Notes under the pieces: generated by a model
The model's database searches: none
Told to the model about the DNA's origin: nothing
What the model saw: the letters and a program-made list of their open reading frames with translations, nothing else
Shown here: in pieces, positions 9,301-16,621 of the stretch
How positions within the stretch are numbered: the first letter of the stretch is position 1
Layout of the letters: every line of letters starts with the position of its first letter
DNA from: Parasedimentitalea psychrophila
Lineage (GTDB): Bacteria; Pseudomonadota; Alphaproteobacteria; Rhodobacterales; Rhodobacteraceae
Reading direction: 5' to 3'
DNA: 64,000 nt
Assembly (NCBI RefSeq): GCF_030285785.1
Contig: NZ_CP127247.1
Coordinates: 4,487,501 to 4,551,500, forward strand
Made by a program: the position numbers and the translations under genes

Positions 9301-10219
9301 GATCAACGATGGTCTATACATGGGGCGGGACACCGACTTCGGAGGTAATCCGGGCTTTGGATTCATCGCCGGTCGTATAGATGACAACGGTGATGAACAG
9401 CGTATTTCTATCTCCAAAGACTCTGGACTGACCCTCAAGAACGCCGTGTTCACTATCGGGGCGTCAACCGCGACCGGGGCGGTGTATACCACTTCCCAAA
9501 ACGTCGCACTCACAGTGGATAGCGTGTTTGGTCTGTTGTTGGTTGGCGCAGGTGGTGGACCGGGGCCCAATGGCAATGGGTCTGGCGGGGGATCTAATGG
9601 CGGGAGCACTGTGGTTGTCCTGCGTGACGGCGTTACCGTGATCCAAACTTGGACCGCAGCTGGGGGACAAAAAGGGGCTAACAGCGTCCACACTGGGGAG
9701 ATCGGACCCTATTCCCCTTATGGTAACGGGCTTGACGGTGCTGACGGTGAGCAGAACCATGACACCAATATCGCTTCTGGTAAGGGCGGGAAGGCAGGTA
9801 AAAGCACGTCAGTCATAGATTACGACCTGGCGGGTCTCACCAGTCCCAACATAGAAATCACGTTCAACACTGGGGGCGCCAATAACGGGAAGGTGGACGT
9901 GCTGGAAGCTGGTGGCGCTGATGTACGTGCCGGGCCAATCTCGGCCACCTCTACGGCCCAAGGGACGATCACCACTCAAGGTACTGGAACGTGGGTGGAC
10001 TTCCCCACTTTGTACCCAAGGACGGGGTACTGGATCATCAACAACGTCAAGGATGACGTGACTATTGATTTTGGGGATGGCACCACCCGATTGTTTGCCG
10101 AGGGGAACTGGACGTGGAGCCTGGCGTTCATCAGTAACGGCACCCCCCGAATAAAATGCAACGCAAGGACAGTGCAATACACCTACTGGCCCATCGGGGC
10201 TGACCAGGCGTCAGCGTAA
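6356..10219 (+). CDS. J-like phage tail tip / host specificity protein
   Basis: A 1,287-residue central tip protein whose ATG overlaps the previous stop (ATGA). The N-terminus is strongly hydrophobic and signal-like (LALSVLCLLALSQPADA), followed by a second Ala/Ile-rich hydrophobic stretch, as seen in the J-like proteins of this phage group. The middle has beta-rich and fibronectin-like repeats (about residues 520-640). From about residue 1040 the chain becomes Gly-rich (GAGGGPGPNGNGSGGGSNGG), a composition used by receptor-binding fibre tips. It should determine which outer-membrane receptor the phage binds. Exact domain limits cannot be set by eye. Confidence 0.85.
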   Translation: MRILALSVLCLLALSQPADAAPVAAVLATLGTAFKAAITIKALAATALRALVKVGISLLISKLTQSKQRQPGLQTTHTTTGGTDPQGTVIGLYATAGHLVYHNSHGSHHRYLTHIVEVGDLPGVTLSRVIIDGEYSDLGTVEHANFGRPILSKDSGSTHRAWIRFMDGTQAAADPYLMQVYGNDAERPWTMNHILTGLTYAILTFDRLDKVYPQGRPQYRFELNGPRFYDLRLDSSAGGSGAHRWDDPTTWAPTQNAMVIAYTILRGITLPCGSVWGGGYPAEDLPVAHWMQAMQDCDLGVGATSRPQFQIGFEIRFEEEPADVLEELFSSANAEIFELGGYWYPNVGAASASVVDITDDDLLVSETWQFNPFPRVDQTFNAVTISHPSPNALWNPATLETITNELWEIDDGGERLFDLKLPMVSSPEQCRQIGQSLLKENRRFRSHKVPLPPEYFFLQPMNSLRWTSDWNGYSAKTFQLSEVAYDLRTLNVSVSFRENDPADFDPDLTLELPDIARVTTPVDVTDDGVPGFAIYGVAVQDAAGVDRDAAIRATWSDSLEGVADGVSFEARITGTTENYLSASTTDLALGELLLMPVLPGQDYEVHAKAIASSRETTWSIWLPVTTPDVRLSPADLSDQLQADIAVGATVRDAHNALIEGFTGTNLGQLEIDYLATQEEADAAAGFAADAEISEINAALSELGSEDARAIAVSAKDTAVAVSSQGVGVLSSQFMPGDWLAWGTGPTRTANEIYATGQTFAWDVVSGVNAGAQLQSDSAAWVGSKGAAAYRVEVEFELLTGSADGACVLFDWRNTSNALSRATKLLADMVSEPITTGQIMLASWVFERPSGFTGVFDHHSVFLLANWNNITPNADKHIKIHRAQIQPLTITDAGVLDQASAIADLVGNASAGYLIKAQAGNEVSLLDLVAADGSDGTVSVARLAADTILLDGTVRTAHMLVDSSLEILEGGAFSYGKTSAGDTINDGLYMGRDTDFGGNPGFGFIAGRIDDNGDEQRISISKDSGLTLKNAVFTIGASTATGAVYTTSQNVALTVDSVFGLLLVGAGGGPGPNGNGSGGGSNGGSTVVVLRDGVTVIQTWTAAGGQKGANSVHTGEIGPYSPYGNGLDGADGEQNHDTNIASGKGGKAGKSTSVIDYDLAGLTSPNIEITFNTGGANNGKVDVLEAGGADVRAGPISATSTAQGTITTQGTGTWVDFPTLYPRTGYWIINNVKDDVTIDFGDGTTRLFAEGNWTWSLAFISNGTPRIKCNARTVQYTYWPIGADQASA

Positions 10220-10234
10220 CGAAAGAGAAACACC

Positions 10235-10798
10235 ATGCCGAGCACCAAGCATTTGCTGTACTACGACCCCGTAACCCGAACCGGGAGGTCCACTATGAAA
10301 TTCGTGGGCGATCCTATGCCTCCGTCACCTCCTGAAAACCCCTACGTTGACGTTACCGAACTCGGGCTTGATATCCCCGACCCCTCCCAGTGGTGTATAT
10401 CCCCGGAGGGCATCGTGTCTAAAACCGGACGACCGGGCCGCCGTGACGAGGTAGATGAGGAAAGGGATCGTAGGATCACTGCCGGGTTCACCTTCCAGGG
10501 GCATGTGTTTGACTGTGATGCGGCGTCCCGGCAGAACATTTCCGGTGCCGCCACCTTGGCCATTGGCGCGATGGCGTCAGGGGCGCTGGCCGGTGATCTG
10601 CGCTGGCATGGCGCGGCGGATGATTTCGCCTGGCTCTCCCAGAACAACGCGGCCGTGCCGATGGATTCGCAGACGGTGTTCGCCTTTGGGGCAGCCGCTG
10701 CGGAACACGTGCGGCTGCATGTCTTTGCCGCCCGCGTGGTCAAGGACATGGCGCTGATCCCGAATGACTACCAAGACGACAGCTATTGGCCTTCCTGA
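10235..10798 (+). CDS. Tail fibre-associated protein (DUF4376-like C-terminus)
   Basis: A 187-residue protein starting 15 bases after the J-like gene, preceded by AAAGAGAAA. Its C-terminal half (VDEERDRRITAGFTFQGHVF onward) resembles the DUF4376 domain found at the end of fibre or fibre-assembly proteins, with an FxFQG-type strand and a run about testing samples of hydrophobic positions to the end. It is the last recognisable gene of prophage A's tail operon in this window; no lysis or integration genes follow before the cyclase. Confidence 0.6.
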   Translation: MPSTKHLLYYDPVTRTGRSTMKFVGDPMPPSPPENPYVDVTELGLDIPDPSQWCISPEGIVSKTGRPGRRDEVDEERDRRITAGFTFQGHVFDCDAASRQNISGAATLAIGAMASGALAGDLRWHGAADDFAWLSQNNAAVPMDSQTVFAFGAAAAEHVRLHVFAARVVKDMALIPNDYQDDSYWPS

Positions 10799-11188
10799 CG
10801 GGAGGCTAAGGGGTGCGCGAACGCCCATTAACCCAGCGTTTGAAGCGCTGAAAGTGGAGCTTTTGAACTGGGCGTGAGCCCCGTTCAAGACATCGGCCAT
10901 CACTGAATAGGCCTTAGCACGACTGCTCTGCAGGCATTTTCGGCCATTCACGGTTGTTGACCCAATTGGTGCTTTCGGCCCATTGCTGACCTTGACCGGT
11001 GGTGCAGTGAAGGTCCGGTTCGCCCTGCTTGCTGGATGATGCGGCGAACACAATGGGTAGGGGAAGAGGCTAAAACCTGGAAAGAAAAGTTCGTGAACTG
11101 TACCTACCCCGACAAACGTCGTTGGGGAAACGGCCAATTGTCAGGTCAATTTGAATTTAAATCACCATTCATCTGTTCTCCTGTTCAG
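10799..11188. other. Non-coding gap after prophage A tail operon, with repeat copy
   Basis: No supported gene. The stretch 10941-11020 contains a degenerate copy of the dispersed repeat also present at 53129-53236 and 54541-54630 (shared core: GGYCATTCACNGWTGTTGAC, then CCAA and CGGCCC). Neither a strong terminator nor an att site was recognised, so the right boundary of prophage A is not located. Confidence 0.5.
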
Positions 11189-13324
11189 CTACTTCGTTTT
11201 GAAGCTGTAGACGCCGTCCCATCCCTTATCCGGTGGATGTGCGATGAATTTTCGGCATCTTTGGATATAGGTCTCGACAAGCGCCTGGCTCGAAGTTTTT
11301 CCAAGATGATCTTCGAATGCGACAAGCGCCTCCGTCCAGTTCTCCGACCTGTAAAGCTCGTAACAGATGTTCCAGCTCTGGATTTCCCGCCTGATCTCGG
11401 GGCTGGCTGGATAAGTACCTCCGACATCCTCTTCCCCCAGAAGTTCGAATATCCGAATGGGTTTGGTTGTACCTACGGGGGACACGGTATCAACTTCTCG
11501 AACGCAGAACAAACCTTCGGTGCGGCGCACGACCGGCTCGGTCACCAGCGCTCGCGTGCCATACACCTTTCCTAACCCTTCAACTCTCGAAGCCAGGTTA
11601 ACGCTCGAACCCAGTGCCGTGTACTGCATTCGAGACAAGGAGCCGACGTTGCCCACAATCACTGTACCACAGTGCAAACCGAAGCGCGTATGAAGCGGGA
11701 CAAGCGGCGAGGACAGATTGCTGGCGTTGATTTCGGCCTCTGCCTGCAAGCAGGCCAGTACGGCGCGGCAGGCATGTTCGCAGTGGTTGTCATCGACTTT
11801 CTGCGCGTTCCAAAGCGCCATTACCGCATCGCCAATATACTTGTCGACGGTTCCGTCATGGGCAGTGATCTGCTTTTCCATGGCTTCGAAATACTCCGAC
11901 AAGGCCGGCATCAGCGCTTCGGGCTCGAGGTTCTCTGTCCTTGCCGTAAAACCTTGTAGATCCGAGAACATGATCGTGACTTCGCGGGATAGACCGCCCA
12001 CAGCGACATTTTCACCTTTTGCAATAATAGAGCGAACAAGTTCCTTTGGGACATAGGCCCCGAAGCTTCTCAATCCCGCTTTCATGCTCGACATGGCATG
12101 GTTGAGGTCGGAAACCTCCCTAATGGACGAGTGCAAGTCGAGATCGTCAGTCAGATCGAAATCCCTGATCCGCCGTGCCTCTTCCGCTACGAGCCGCAGT
12201 TTCTGGCTGAGCATGCGCGCAACCAGAACAGTGATCGAGATCGCAAGGGCAAGAGCCACTGCACTTATTTTCAGCACCTGTGCTGTCGTTTGCTTGATGG
12301 CGCCGACGAATTCGTCCTCGGGGACCGCGAAACCTATAATGGGCTGTGTCCCAAACATCTCAGGGATCGGCGCGACTGACCCGATGTACATCAGGTTGTC
12401 GCTTTCTGCGGAAAACCGGAAGAACGGCTGCCTGTTGTCAATCCAGTGCGATACAGCTGAGGCGATCACGTCGCTTTCGATGGCAATCTGTCCTTCGATG
12501 TCCGTATTGACAAAGCGTGCCCCGTCTCCTGACGCGCGGGTTCCGGAGTATAATGTCAGCTGATCATTTTGGTTCACCATGAATACCAGACCTTCGTCTC
12601 CGATCCGGATGGCCTCAAAGTTCTTCAAGAGGGTCGACGTGGTGATATCCGCACCGGCAACACCGATCACAGCGCCGGTTTCGTCCAGAATGCGCTTCGC
12701 GAAGGTGACGCCCAGCCGCCCGGTGCTTTCGAAGCGATACAGTTCCGTGACAAACAGCCCATCGTTTTTTAGGGCACCTTCGTACCAAGGCCGTTTCCGC
12801 GGATCAAAATCCACCGGACCCTGGGCGAACTTCACTGACTGCCCAGTATTCGTGGCCCAGAAATACTGTTCTACTCTGGCGTCGTCAGGGCCGTCGATTA
12901 CCCGCAACACACGCCTGACATTGTCCGGCACCTCACTATTATCAGGCCCGAAGGTCAGAACATCGTCCGTCAAAGCGATATTCTGATAGAACGCGCCACT
13001 ATCTTCGAGGCCAAAATAAACTCCATAAAATTGCTCATCGCCCTCTATCAGTGCGTGAAGAACATTCAGAGTTTCAAGAGATCGGGCGCCTTCCGGGAAT
13101 TCCGTAACAAGAGAGGCAACAACATCAACGACGCGGCCAGTTTGAGACTTCGCTTCCAAAATGGCCCCGACCGAGAGCTTTCTCGCTTCGCGCATATCTT
13201 CCCGCGCTGTCTGCAACGCAAGGTCGCGATTGCCTACATAAAGGAAAATGACAACGATCCCGAGCATGGCGACAGTGATAAACGTAAAGGCGGTGGCCAC
13301 GCCTACCTGAAGGCGAACTTTCAC
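11189..13324 (-). CDS. Membrane-bound class III adenylate/guanylate cyclase with Cache sensor
   Basis: A 711-residue signalling enzyme that would make cAMP or cGMP. Order: N-terminal membrane helix (about residues 8-30), periplasmic double-Cache sensor (about 40-340, with FDPRKRPWYEGAL typical of dCache), second helix (about 345-368), HAMP-like linker, and a C-terminal cyclase domain. The domain shows MFSDLQGFTA (first metal Asp), KYIGDAVMALW (Lys for base choice and second metal Asp) and TALGSSVNLASRVEG (transition-state region). The residues after about 630 form a helical tail. Start is GTG at 13324. It stands alone with no partner gene. Confidence 0.9.
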   Translation of the reverse strand: MKVRLQVGVATAFTFITVAMLGIVVIFLYVGNRDLALQTAREDMREARKLSVGAILEAKSQTGRVVDVVASLVTEFPEGARSLETLNVLHALIEGDEQFYGVYFGLEDSGAFYQNIALTDDVLTFGPDNSEVPDNVRRVLRVIDGPDDARVEQYFWATNTGQSVKFAQGPVDFDPRKRPWYEGALKNDGLFVTELYRFESTGRLGVTFAKRILDETGAVIGVAGADITTSTLLKNFEAIRIGDEGLVFMVNQNDQLTLYSGTRASGDGARFVNTDIEGQIAIESDVIASAVSHWIDNRQPFFRFSAESDNLMYIGSVAPIPEMFGTQPIIGFAVPEDEFVGAIKQTTAQVLKISAVALALAISITVLVARMLSQKLRLVAEEARRIRDFDLTDDLDLHSSIREVSDLNHAMSSMKAGLRSFGAYVPKELVRSIIAKGENVAVGGLSREVTIMFSDLQGFTARTENLEPEALMPALSEYFEAMEKQITAHDGTVDKYIGDAVMALWNAQKVDDNHCEHACRAVLACLQAEAEINASNLSSPLVPLHTRFGLHCGTVIVGNVGSLSRMQYTALGSSVNLASRVEGLGKVYGTRALVTEPVVRRTEGLFCVREVDTVSPVGTTKPIRIFELLGEEDVGGTYPASPEIRREIQSWNICYELYRSENWTEALVAFEDHLGKTSSQALVETYIQRCRKFIAHPPDKGWDGVYSFKTK

Positions 13325-14121
13325 GATACTGGCGGCTCGAATGACGTTTCAAGACTGTCCGGACTAATCAATATTCGGTTCCCAATTAGTGTTCCATTCC
13401 CGACTTATAGCAGAGAGACTTGTGGTGTCAGACAAATTCTAACTCGTCTCTTCTAGTCCAGCGTCACTGCCCTTTGTGGGGACAGTTAGAAAATCTCGAT
13501 AAGAGAGTGTCTCTGGCATTTAGCGGTTTCAGCGAGCTGTTGCTTTGACAGCTCAGAAGACGTTCACGTTTCGCGCGGCGAACGGCCGCTTTCCGCCCTT
13601 AGTTACGACTTTCTGCGCCAGCAGAATTGGTCACATTGGACGCGGAGCTGCCGTTACTGATGGCCAGGCAAACCCAAGTATTGCACGAAATTACGGAGCT
13701 GGCTGGTCAGAAGTCCGGCCCCTTCAAACCCCGTTTAGAGACCGTTTAAAGAAGTGGCCAAACCGGTGATTTGAACGATTTGAGCCGCTGCCCGAAAAGT
13801 TACTGCAATTATCTCTGTCCAAAAACGCCGAGGCTGCGCTGTACAAATCTGAGGCCGGGCAACGTCTCAGATCATCGCCCAGGACCCATCACCCAAATTG
13901 ACCGGGTAATTGCGATTTGATATTTTGAAGTGCTTCCAACGCACTGCCAGTGACTTGCATTAAAAACGCCGCTAAAGTGGCTGAAACTCAAAAACGAGTT
14001 GCTGCAACTTTCTCTGTCCATCCGTGCAAGAAAGTCTGTCCGGCTACACCGGCTACAACTATTTTGAGCCGCCCGCGCTATTTGGGGCAACAACGGTGAA
14101 TGGCCAAGACCGGCTACACTC
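13325..14121. other. Long non-coding stretch between cyclase and DUF2852 gene
   Basis: About 800 bases without a supported gene. Short similar segments occur within it (TTACTGCAATTATCTCTGTCC at 13800-13820 and TTGCTGCAACTTTCTCTGTCC around 14000-14020, partly matching), hinting at decayed repeats. A fragment near 13560-13610 (GCGGCGAACGGCCGCTTTCCGCCCTTAG split over two lines) resembles pieces of the repeat family at 54.4 and 57.0 kb. I see no tRNA, riboswitch or intact ORF. Confidence 0.4.
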
Positions 14122-14122
14122 A

Positions 14123-14141
14123 ATGTAAAAAAGATTTACAT
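14123..14141. promoter_or_regulatory. Operator dyad 1 upstream of DUF2852 gene
   Basis: Perfect inverted repeat ATGTAAA-N5-TTTACAT, 19 bp. A near-identical dyad with the same spacing lies at 14181-14199. The two flank a candidate promoter (TTGCAA at 14147-14152, GATATA at 14170-14175, 17-base spacing), a pattern suited to a dimeric repressor. The regulator is not identified. Confidence 0.6.
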
Positions 14142-14180
14142 GACCCTTGCAATGCACCTGTCGGCTTCCGATATACCATA

Positions 14181-14199
14181 ATGTGAAAGGAATTTACAT
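14181..14199. promoter_or_regulatory. Operator dyad 2 upstream of DUF2852 gene
   Basis: ATGTGAA-N5-TTTACAT, one mismatch to the dyad at 14123-14141. It sits just downstream of the putative -10 element and 26 bases before the start codon, where a bound protein would block transcription. Confidence 0.55.
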
Positions 14200-14224
14200 T
14201 CACTCAAACCCAGGGAGACACTCA

Positions 14225-14653
14225 ATGACCACCTACACCGAAACCGCCGCCCCGCCGCTCAGCGCACAGGGCTGGTTTTCCCGCAGCGAGTCCTGGCTGG
14301 ACAGCAAAGGCAAAGGCGCCTGGATTGCCGCCATGGTTCTTGGCTTTGTATTCTTCTGGCCGGTCGGCCTGGCCCTTCTGTTTTACATGATCTGGAGCAA
14401 GAAAATGTTCTCATCCTCGTGCCGCCACCGCAGCCGTGGCAACCGCTGGTCGCGCCCTTCGATGTCCACCACCGGCAACAGTGCTTTTGATGCCTACAAA
14501 GAGGACACTCTGCACCGTCTGGAACAGGAGCAGAGCGATTTTGAGAGTTTCCTGCAGCGCCTTCGCGAGGCCAAGGACAAGGCCGAGTTTGACGACTTCA
14601 TGGATGACCGCGCCAAAGCGTCCGGTGCCGATGACACCGCCAAGCACAGCTGA
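14225..14653 (+). CDS. DUF2852 family membrane protein
   Basis: A 142-residue protein. The ATG at 14225 is chosen because CAGGGAGA precedes it and the N-terminus then leads into WFSRSESWLDSKGKGAWIAAM, typical of DUF2852. One long hydrophobic segment (about residues 33-58, GFVFFWPVGLALLFYMIW) is followed by a charged coiled-coil tail (AYKEDTLHRLEQEQSDFESF). The family is common in alphaproteobacteria and has no known function. It lies 71 bases upstream of an RDD gene and may be co-transcribed with it under the two operator-like dyads. Confidence 0.85.
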   Translation: MTTYTETAAPPLSAQGWFSRSESWLDSKGKGAWIAAMVLGFVFFWPVGLALLFYMIWSKKMFSSSCRHRSRGNRWSRPSMSTTGNSAFDAYKEDTLHRLEQEQSDFESFLQRLREAKDKAEFDDFMDDRAKASGADDTAKHS

Positions 14654-14677
14654 TTACATCTCTCCCTAGACCAGTCC

Positions 14678-14697
14678 CCTGCCCCTGACCGGGCAGG
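14678..14697. other. Small hairpin between DUF2852 and RDD genes
   Basis: CCTGCCC at 14678-14684 pairs with GGGCAGG at 14691-14697 around a six-base loop. No T tract follows, so it is more likely an RNA stability element than a terminator. Confidence 0.35.
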
Positions 14698-14724
14698 CTC
14701 TCATATTGCGAGGACCCAAAAGCC

Positions 14725-15156
14725 ATGACCGCCCTGCCCGATCCAGATTATCAACCGCAATTCTATCGGGCAGTGGCCAGCAAGCGACTGTTGGCCTGGC
14801 TGATCGACAGCGTCATCATCGCCGGGCTGTGCTTTGCGGTGTCGGTGATGACCGTGTTCATTGGCTTTTTCTTCTGGCCTGTGCTCTTTCTGGTACTTGG
14901 CTTTGCCTACCGTGTGGTCACCATCGCCAATGGATCAGCCACCTGGGGCATGCGTTTTGCCGGTATTGAACTGCGCAGCCTGGCCGGTCAGACATTCGAC
15001 CTCCGTCTTGCCGTGCTGCATACCGCCGGGTATTCGATCTCGCTGATGCTGCCCCTGTTGCAGGTCATCTCGGTGATCATGATGTTGACGTCGTCCCGAG
15101 GCCAGGGGCTGACTGATGCCTGTCTGGGCACCGCGGCGCTGAATAGACGAGTCTGA
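14725..15156 (+). CDS. RDD family membrane protein
   Basis: A 143-residue inner-membrane protein. The N-terminal part reads RAVASKRLLAWLIDSVII, with the Arg and Asp pair that names the RDD family, and three hydrophobic segments follow (about 25-70 in two passes and 100-125). The loop GSATWGMRFAGIELRS is also typical. RDD proteins are thought to act in transport or membrane homeostasis, but no substrate is known for this one. It follows the DUF2852 gene in the same direction and precedes bpt. Confidence 0.85.
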   Translation: MTALPDPDYQPQFYRAVASKRLLAWLIDSVIIAGLCFAVSVMTVFIGFFFWPVLFLVLGFAYRVVTIANGSATWGMRFAGIELRSLAGQTFDLRLAVLHTAGYSISLMLPLLQVISVIMMLTSSRGQGLTDACLGTAALNRRV

Positions 15157-15240
15157 AACCATTTCTCAGATCGGCCCTTGGCGCTTTCCACATGGGTTGT
15201 TATCATTCCGACATATCCCACGTCTTCATCCTGGAATTTC

Positions 15241-16062
15241 ATGCGCCACACGCTCCCGATTGCCCCGCAGTTCTATGTGACTGCCCCGCAACCCTGTCCC
15301 TATCTGGCGGACAGGATGGAGCGAAAACTGTTCACTGCTCTGCAGGGGGACGAGGCGGAGCAACTGAACAACAGCCTGTCGCAACAGGGGTTCCGGCGCT
15401 CGCAGAACGTGCTGTACCGCCCCTCTTGTGCCGACTGTTCCTCTTGTCTGTCGGCCCGCATCAAAGTCTCTGACTTCAGCCTGTCGCGCAGTCAAAAACG
15501 GACGCTGCGGCGCAATGCCAAATTGGAACGCCGCGCCACCTCTCCCTGGGCCACTGAAGATCAATACGCGCTGTTTCGCCGGTATCTGGACAGTCGCCAC
15601 GCAGATGGCGGTATGGCTGATATGGATGTGTTTGAATTTGCCGCCATGATCGAAGAAACGCCAATCCGCAGCCGGGTGGTGGAATACAGCAACACAGAAC
15701 AAAATCAGCTGACGGCGGTGTCTCTCACCGATGTGCTCGAGGACGGGCTCAGCATGGTGTATTCCTTCTACACCCCTGACCTGCCAAGAAACTCGCTTGG
15801 CACCTATATGATCCTGGATCACATCGACATCGCCCGCGAGGCTGGGCTGCCCTATGTCTACCTTGGCTATTGGGTGCCGGGCAGTCCCAAGATGGGCTAC
15901 AAGGCCAGCTTTTCCGGGCTTGAGATCTACAGCGGCGGGGGCTGGCAGCCGATGCAGGATGCCGCCGCCTTTGAAGCAGGTCTCCACCCGCTCTCAACCG
16001 ACCCCATCGCCGAACAGGTTGCAAATATCAATCTTCCCGACCGACGTTTGAAGAGCCGCTAA
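15241..16062 (+). CDS. bpt: Aspartate/glutamate leucyltransferase (Bpt/Ate family)
   Basis: A 273-residue aminoacyl-tRNA-protein transferase that attaches Leu to N-terminal Asp or Glu, marking proteins for ClpS/ClpAP in the N-degron pathway. The start at 15241 gives the usual N-terminus ([22 protein letters not shown]). Cys-rich blocks CPYL and PSCADCSSC, and [18 protein letters not shown] near the C-terminus, are family hallmarks. Its stop overlaps the ATG of the VOC gene (TAATG at 16060), so the two are coupled. Arginyl rather than leucyl transfer cannot be excluded from sequence reading. Confidence 0.9.
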   Translation: MRHTLPIAPQFYVTAPQPCPYLADRMERKLFTALQGDEAEQLNNSLSQQGFRRSQNVLYRPSCADCSSCLSARIKVSDFSLSRSQKRTLRRNAKLERRATSPWATEDQYALFRRYLDSRHADGGMADMDVFEFAAMIEETPIRSRVVEYSNTEQNQLTAVSLTDVLEDGLSMVYSFYTPDLPRNSLGTYMILDHIDIAREAGLPYVYLGYWVPGSPKMGYKASFSGLEIYSGGGWQPMQDAAAFEAGLHPLSTDPIAEQVANINLPDRRLKSR

Positions 16063-16445
16063 TGCAGACCCTGCATGGCTTTTCACTGGTGATCCCGGAC
16101 TATGACGCGGCGATTGATTTCTATTGCGGCGTCTTGGGGTTTCAGCTGGCCGAAGATATCGACCAAGGGCACAAACGCTGGGTCCGCATTCTGCCACCCG
16201 GCGCAAGTCAGGGCAGCCTGATTCTGGCCCGCGCCGACGGTGACCGCCAATGCGGCGTCATCGGTGACCAGTTTGGCGGCCGGGTCGGACTGTTCCTGCA
16301 CACGGATGATTTTGCCCGCGATCATTCGGCCATGGTCGCCAAAGGGGTGGTTTTTGAGGAAGCCCCGCGCGTTGAGCCCTACGGCACCGTCGCGGTCTGG
16401 CAGGACCCTTTTGGCAACCGCTGGGACTTGCTACAGCTGTCCTGA
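16062..16445 (+). CDS. VOC (glyoxalase/bleomycin-resistance) superfamily protein
   Basis: A 127-residue single-domain protein. It shows the paired beta-alpha-beta-beta-beta halves of the vicinal oxygen chelate fold: LHGFSLVIPDYDAAIDFYCGVLGF in the first half and AVWQDPFGNRWDLLQ at the end. Its start codon overlaps the bpt stop, so it is translated from the same transcript. Substrate is unknown; DPFGNRWDL is typical of the glyoxalase-like, often uncharacterised group. It ends the operon before the convergent TRAP genes. Confidence 0.85.
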   Translation: MQTLHGFSLVIPDYDAAIDFYCGVLGFQLAEDIDQGHKRWVRILPPGASQGSLILARADGDRQCGVIGDQFGGRVGLFLHTDDFARDHSAMVAKGVVFEEAPRVEPYGTVAVWQDPFGNRWDLLQLS

Positions 16446-16483
16446 TCGCATCTCAGCAACACCAAGGCAAAAAATCGGCCCCG

Positions 16484-16550
16484 CTTCATCTGGCCATAAA
16501 TATCCCAGGGGTGAATTGGCCGTCCAGGCCAAGAGGGGGCAGCGCCCCCT
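16484..16550. repeat. Intergenic repeat copy 1 (TTCATCTGGC-TAAATATCCC)
   Basis: Contains TTCATCTGGCCATAAATATC, then CCAGGGGT, and ends in a GGGGGC-AGC-GCCCCC hairpin (16535-16549). The same order of pieces occurs at 33691-33731, so this is a dispersed non-coding repeat of this genome. Confidence 0.6.
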
Positions 16551-16563
16551 GCGCCAGATGCAG

Positions 16564-16587
16564 CAAGGGGCCCCGAAGGGCCCCTTG
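16564..16587. terminator. Bidirectional terminator-like hairpin between VOC and TRAP genes
   Basis: CAAGGGGCCC (16564-16573) and GGGCCCCTTG (16578-16587) form a perfect 10-bp stem closed by the tetraloop CGAA. It lies between two convergent transcription units. There is no long T tract on either side, so efficiency is uncertain. Confidence 0.6.
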
Positions 16588-16621
16588 TCATTGGTCTCGA
16601 CAGTCCGTCATCCGCGGTAAA

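Noticed and set aside
13545-13769. A 74-codon + strand open frame in the gap after the cyclase gene
   Set aside because: No ribosome site, no family resemblance, and it reads across a repeat-like segment.
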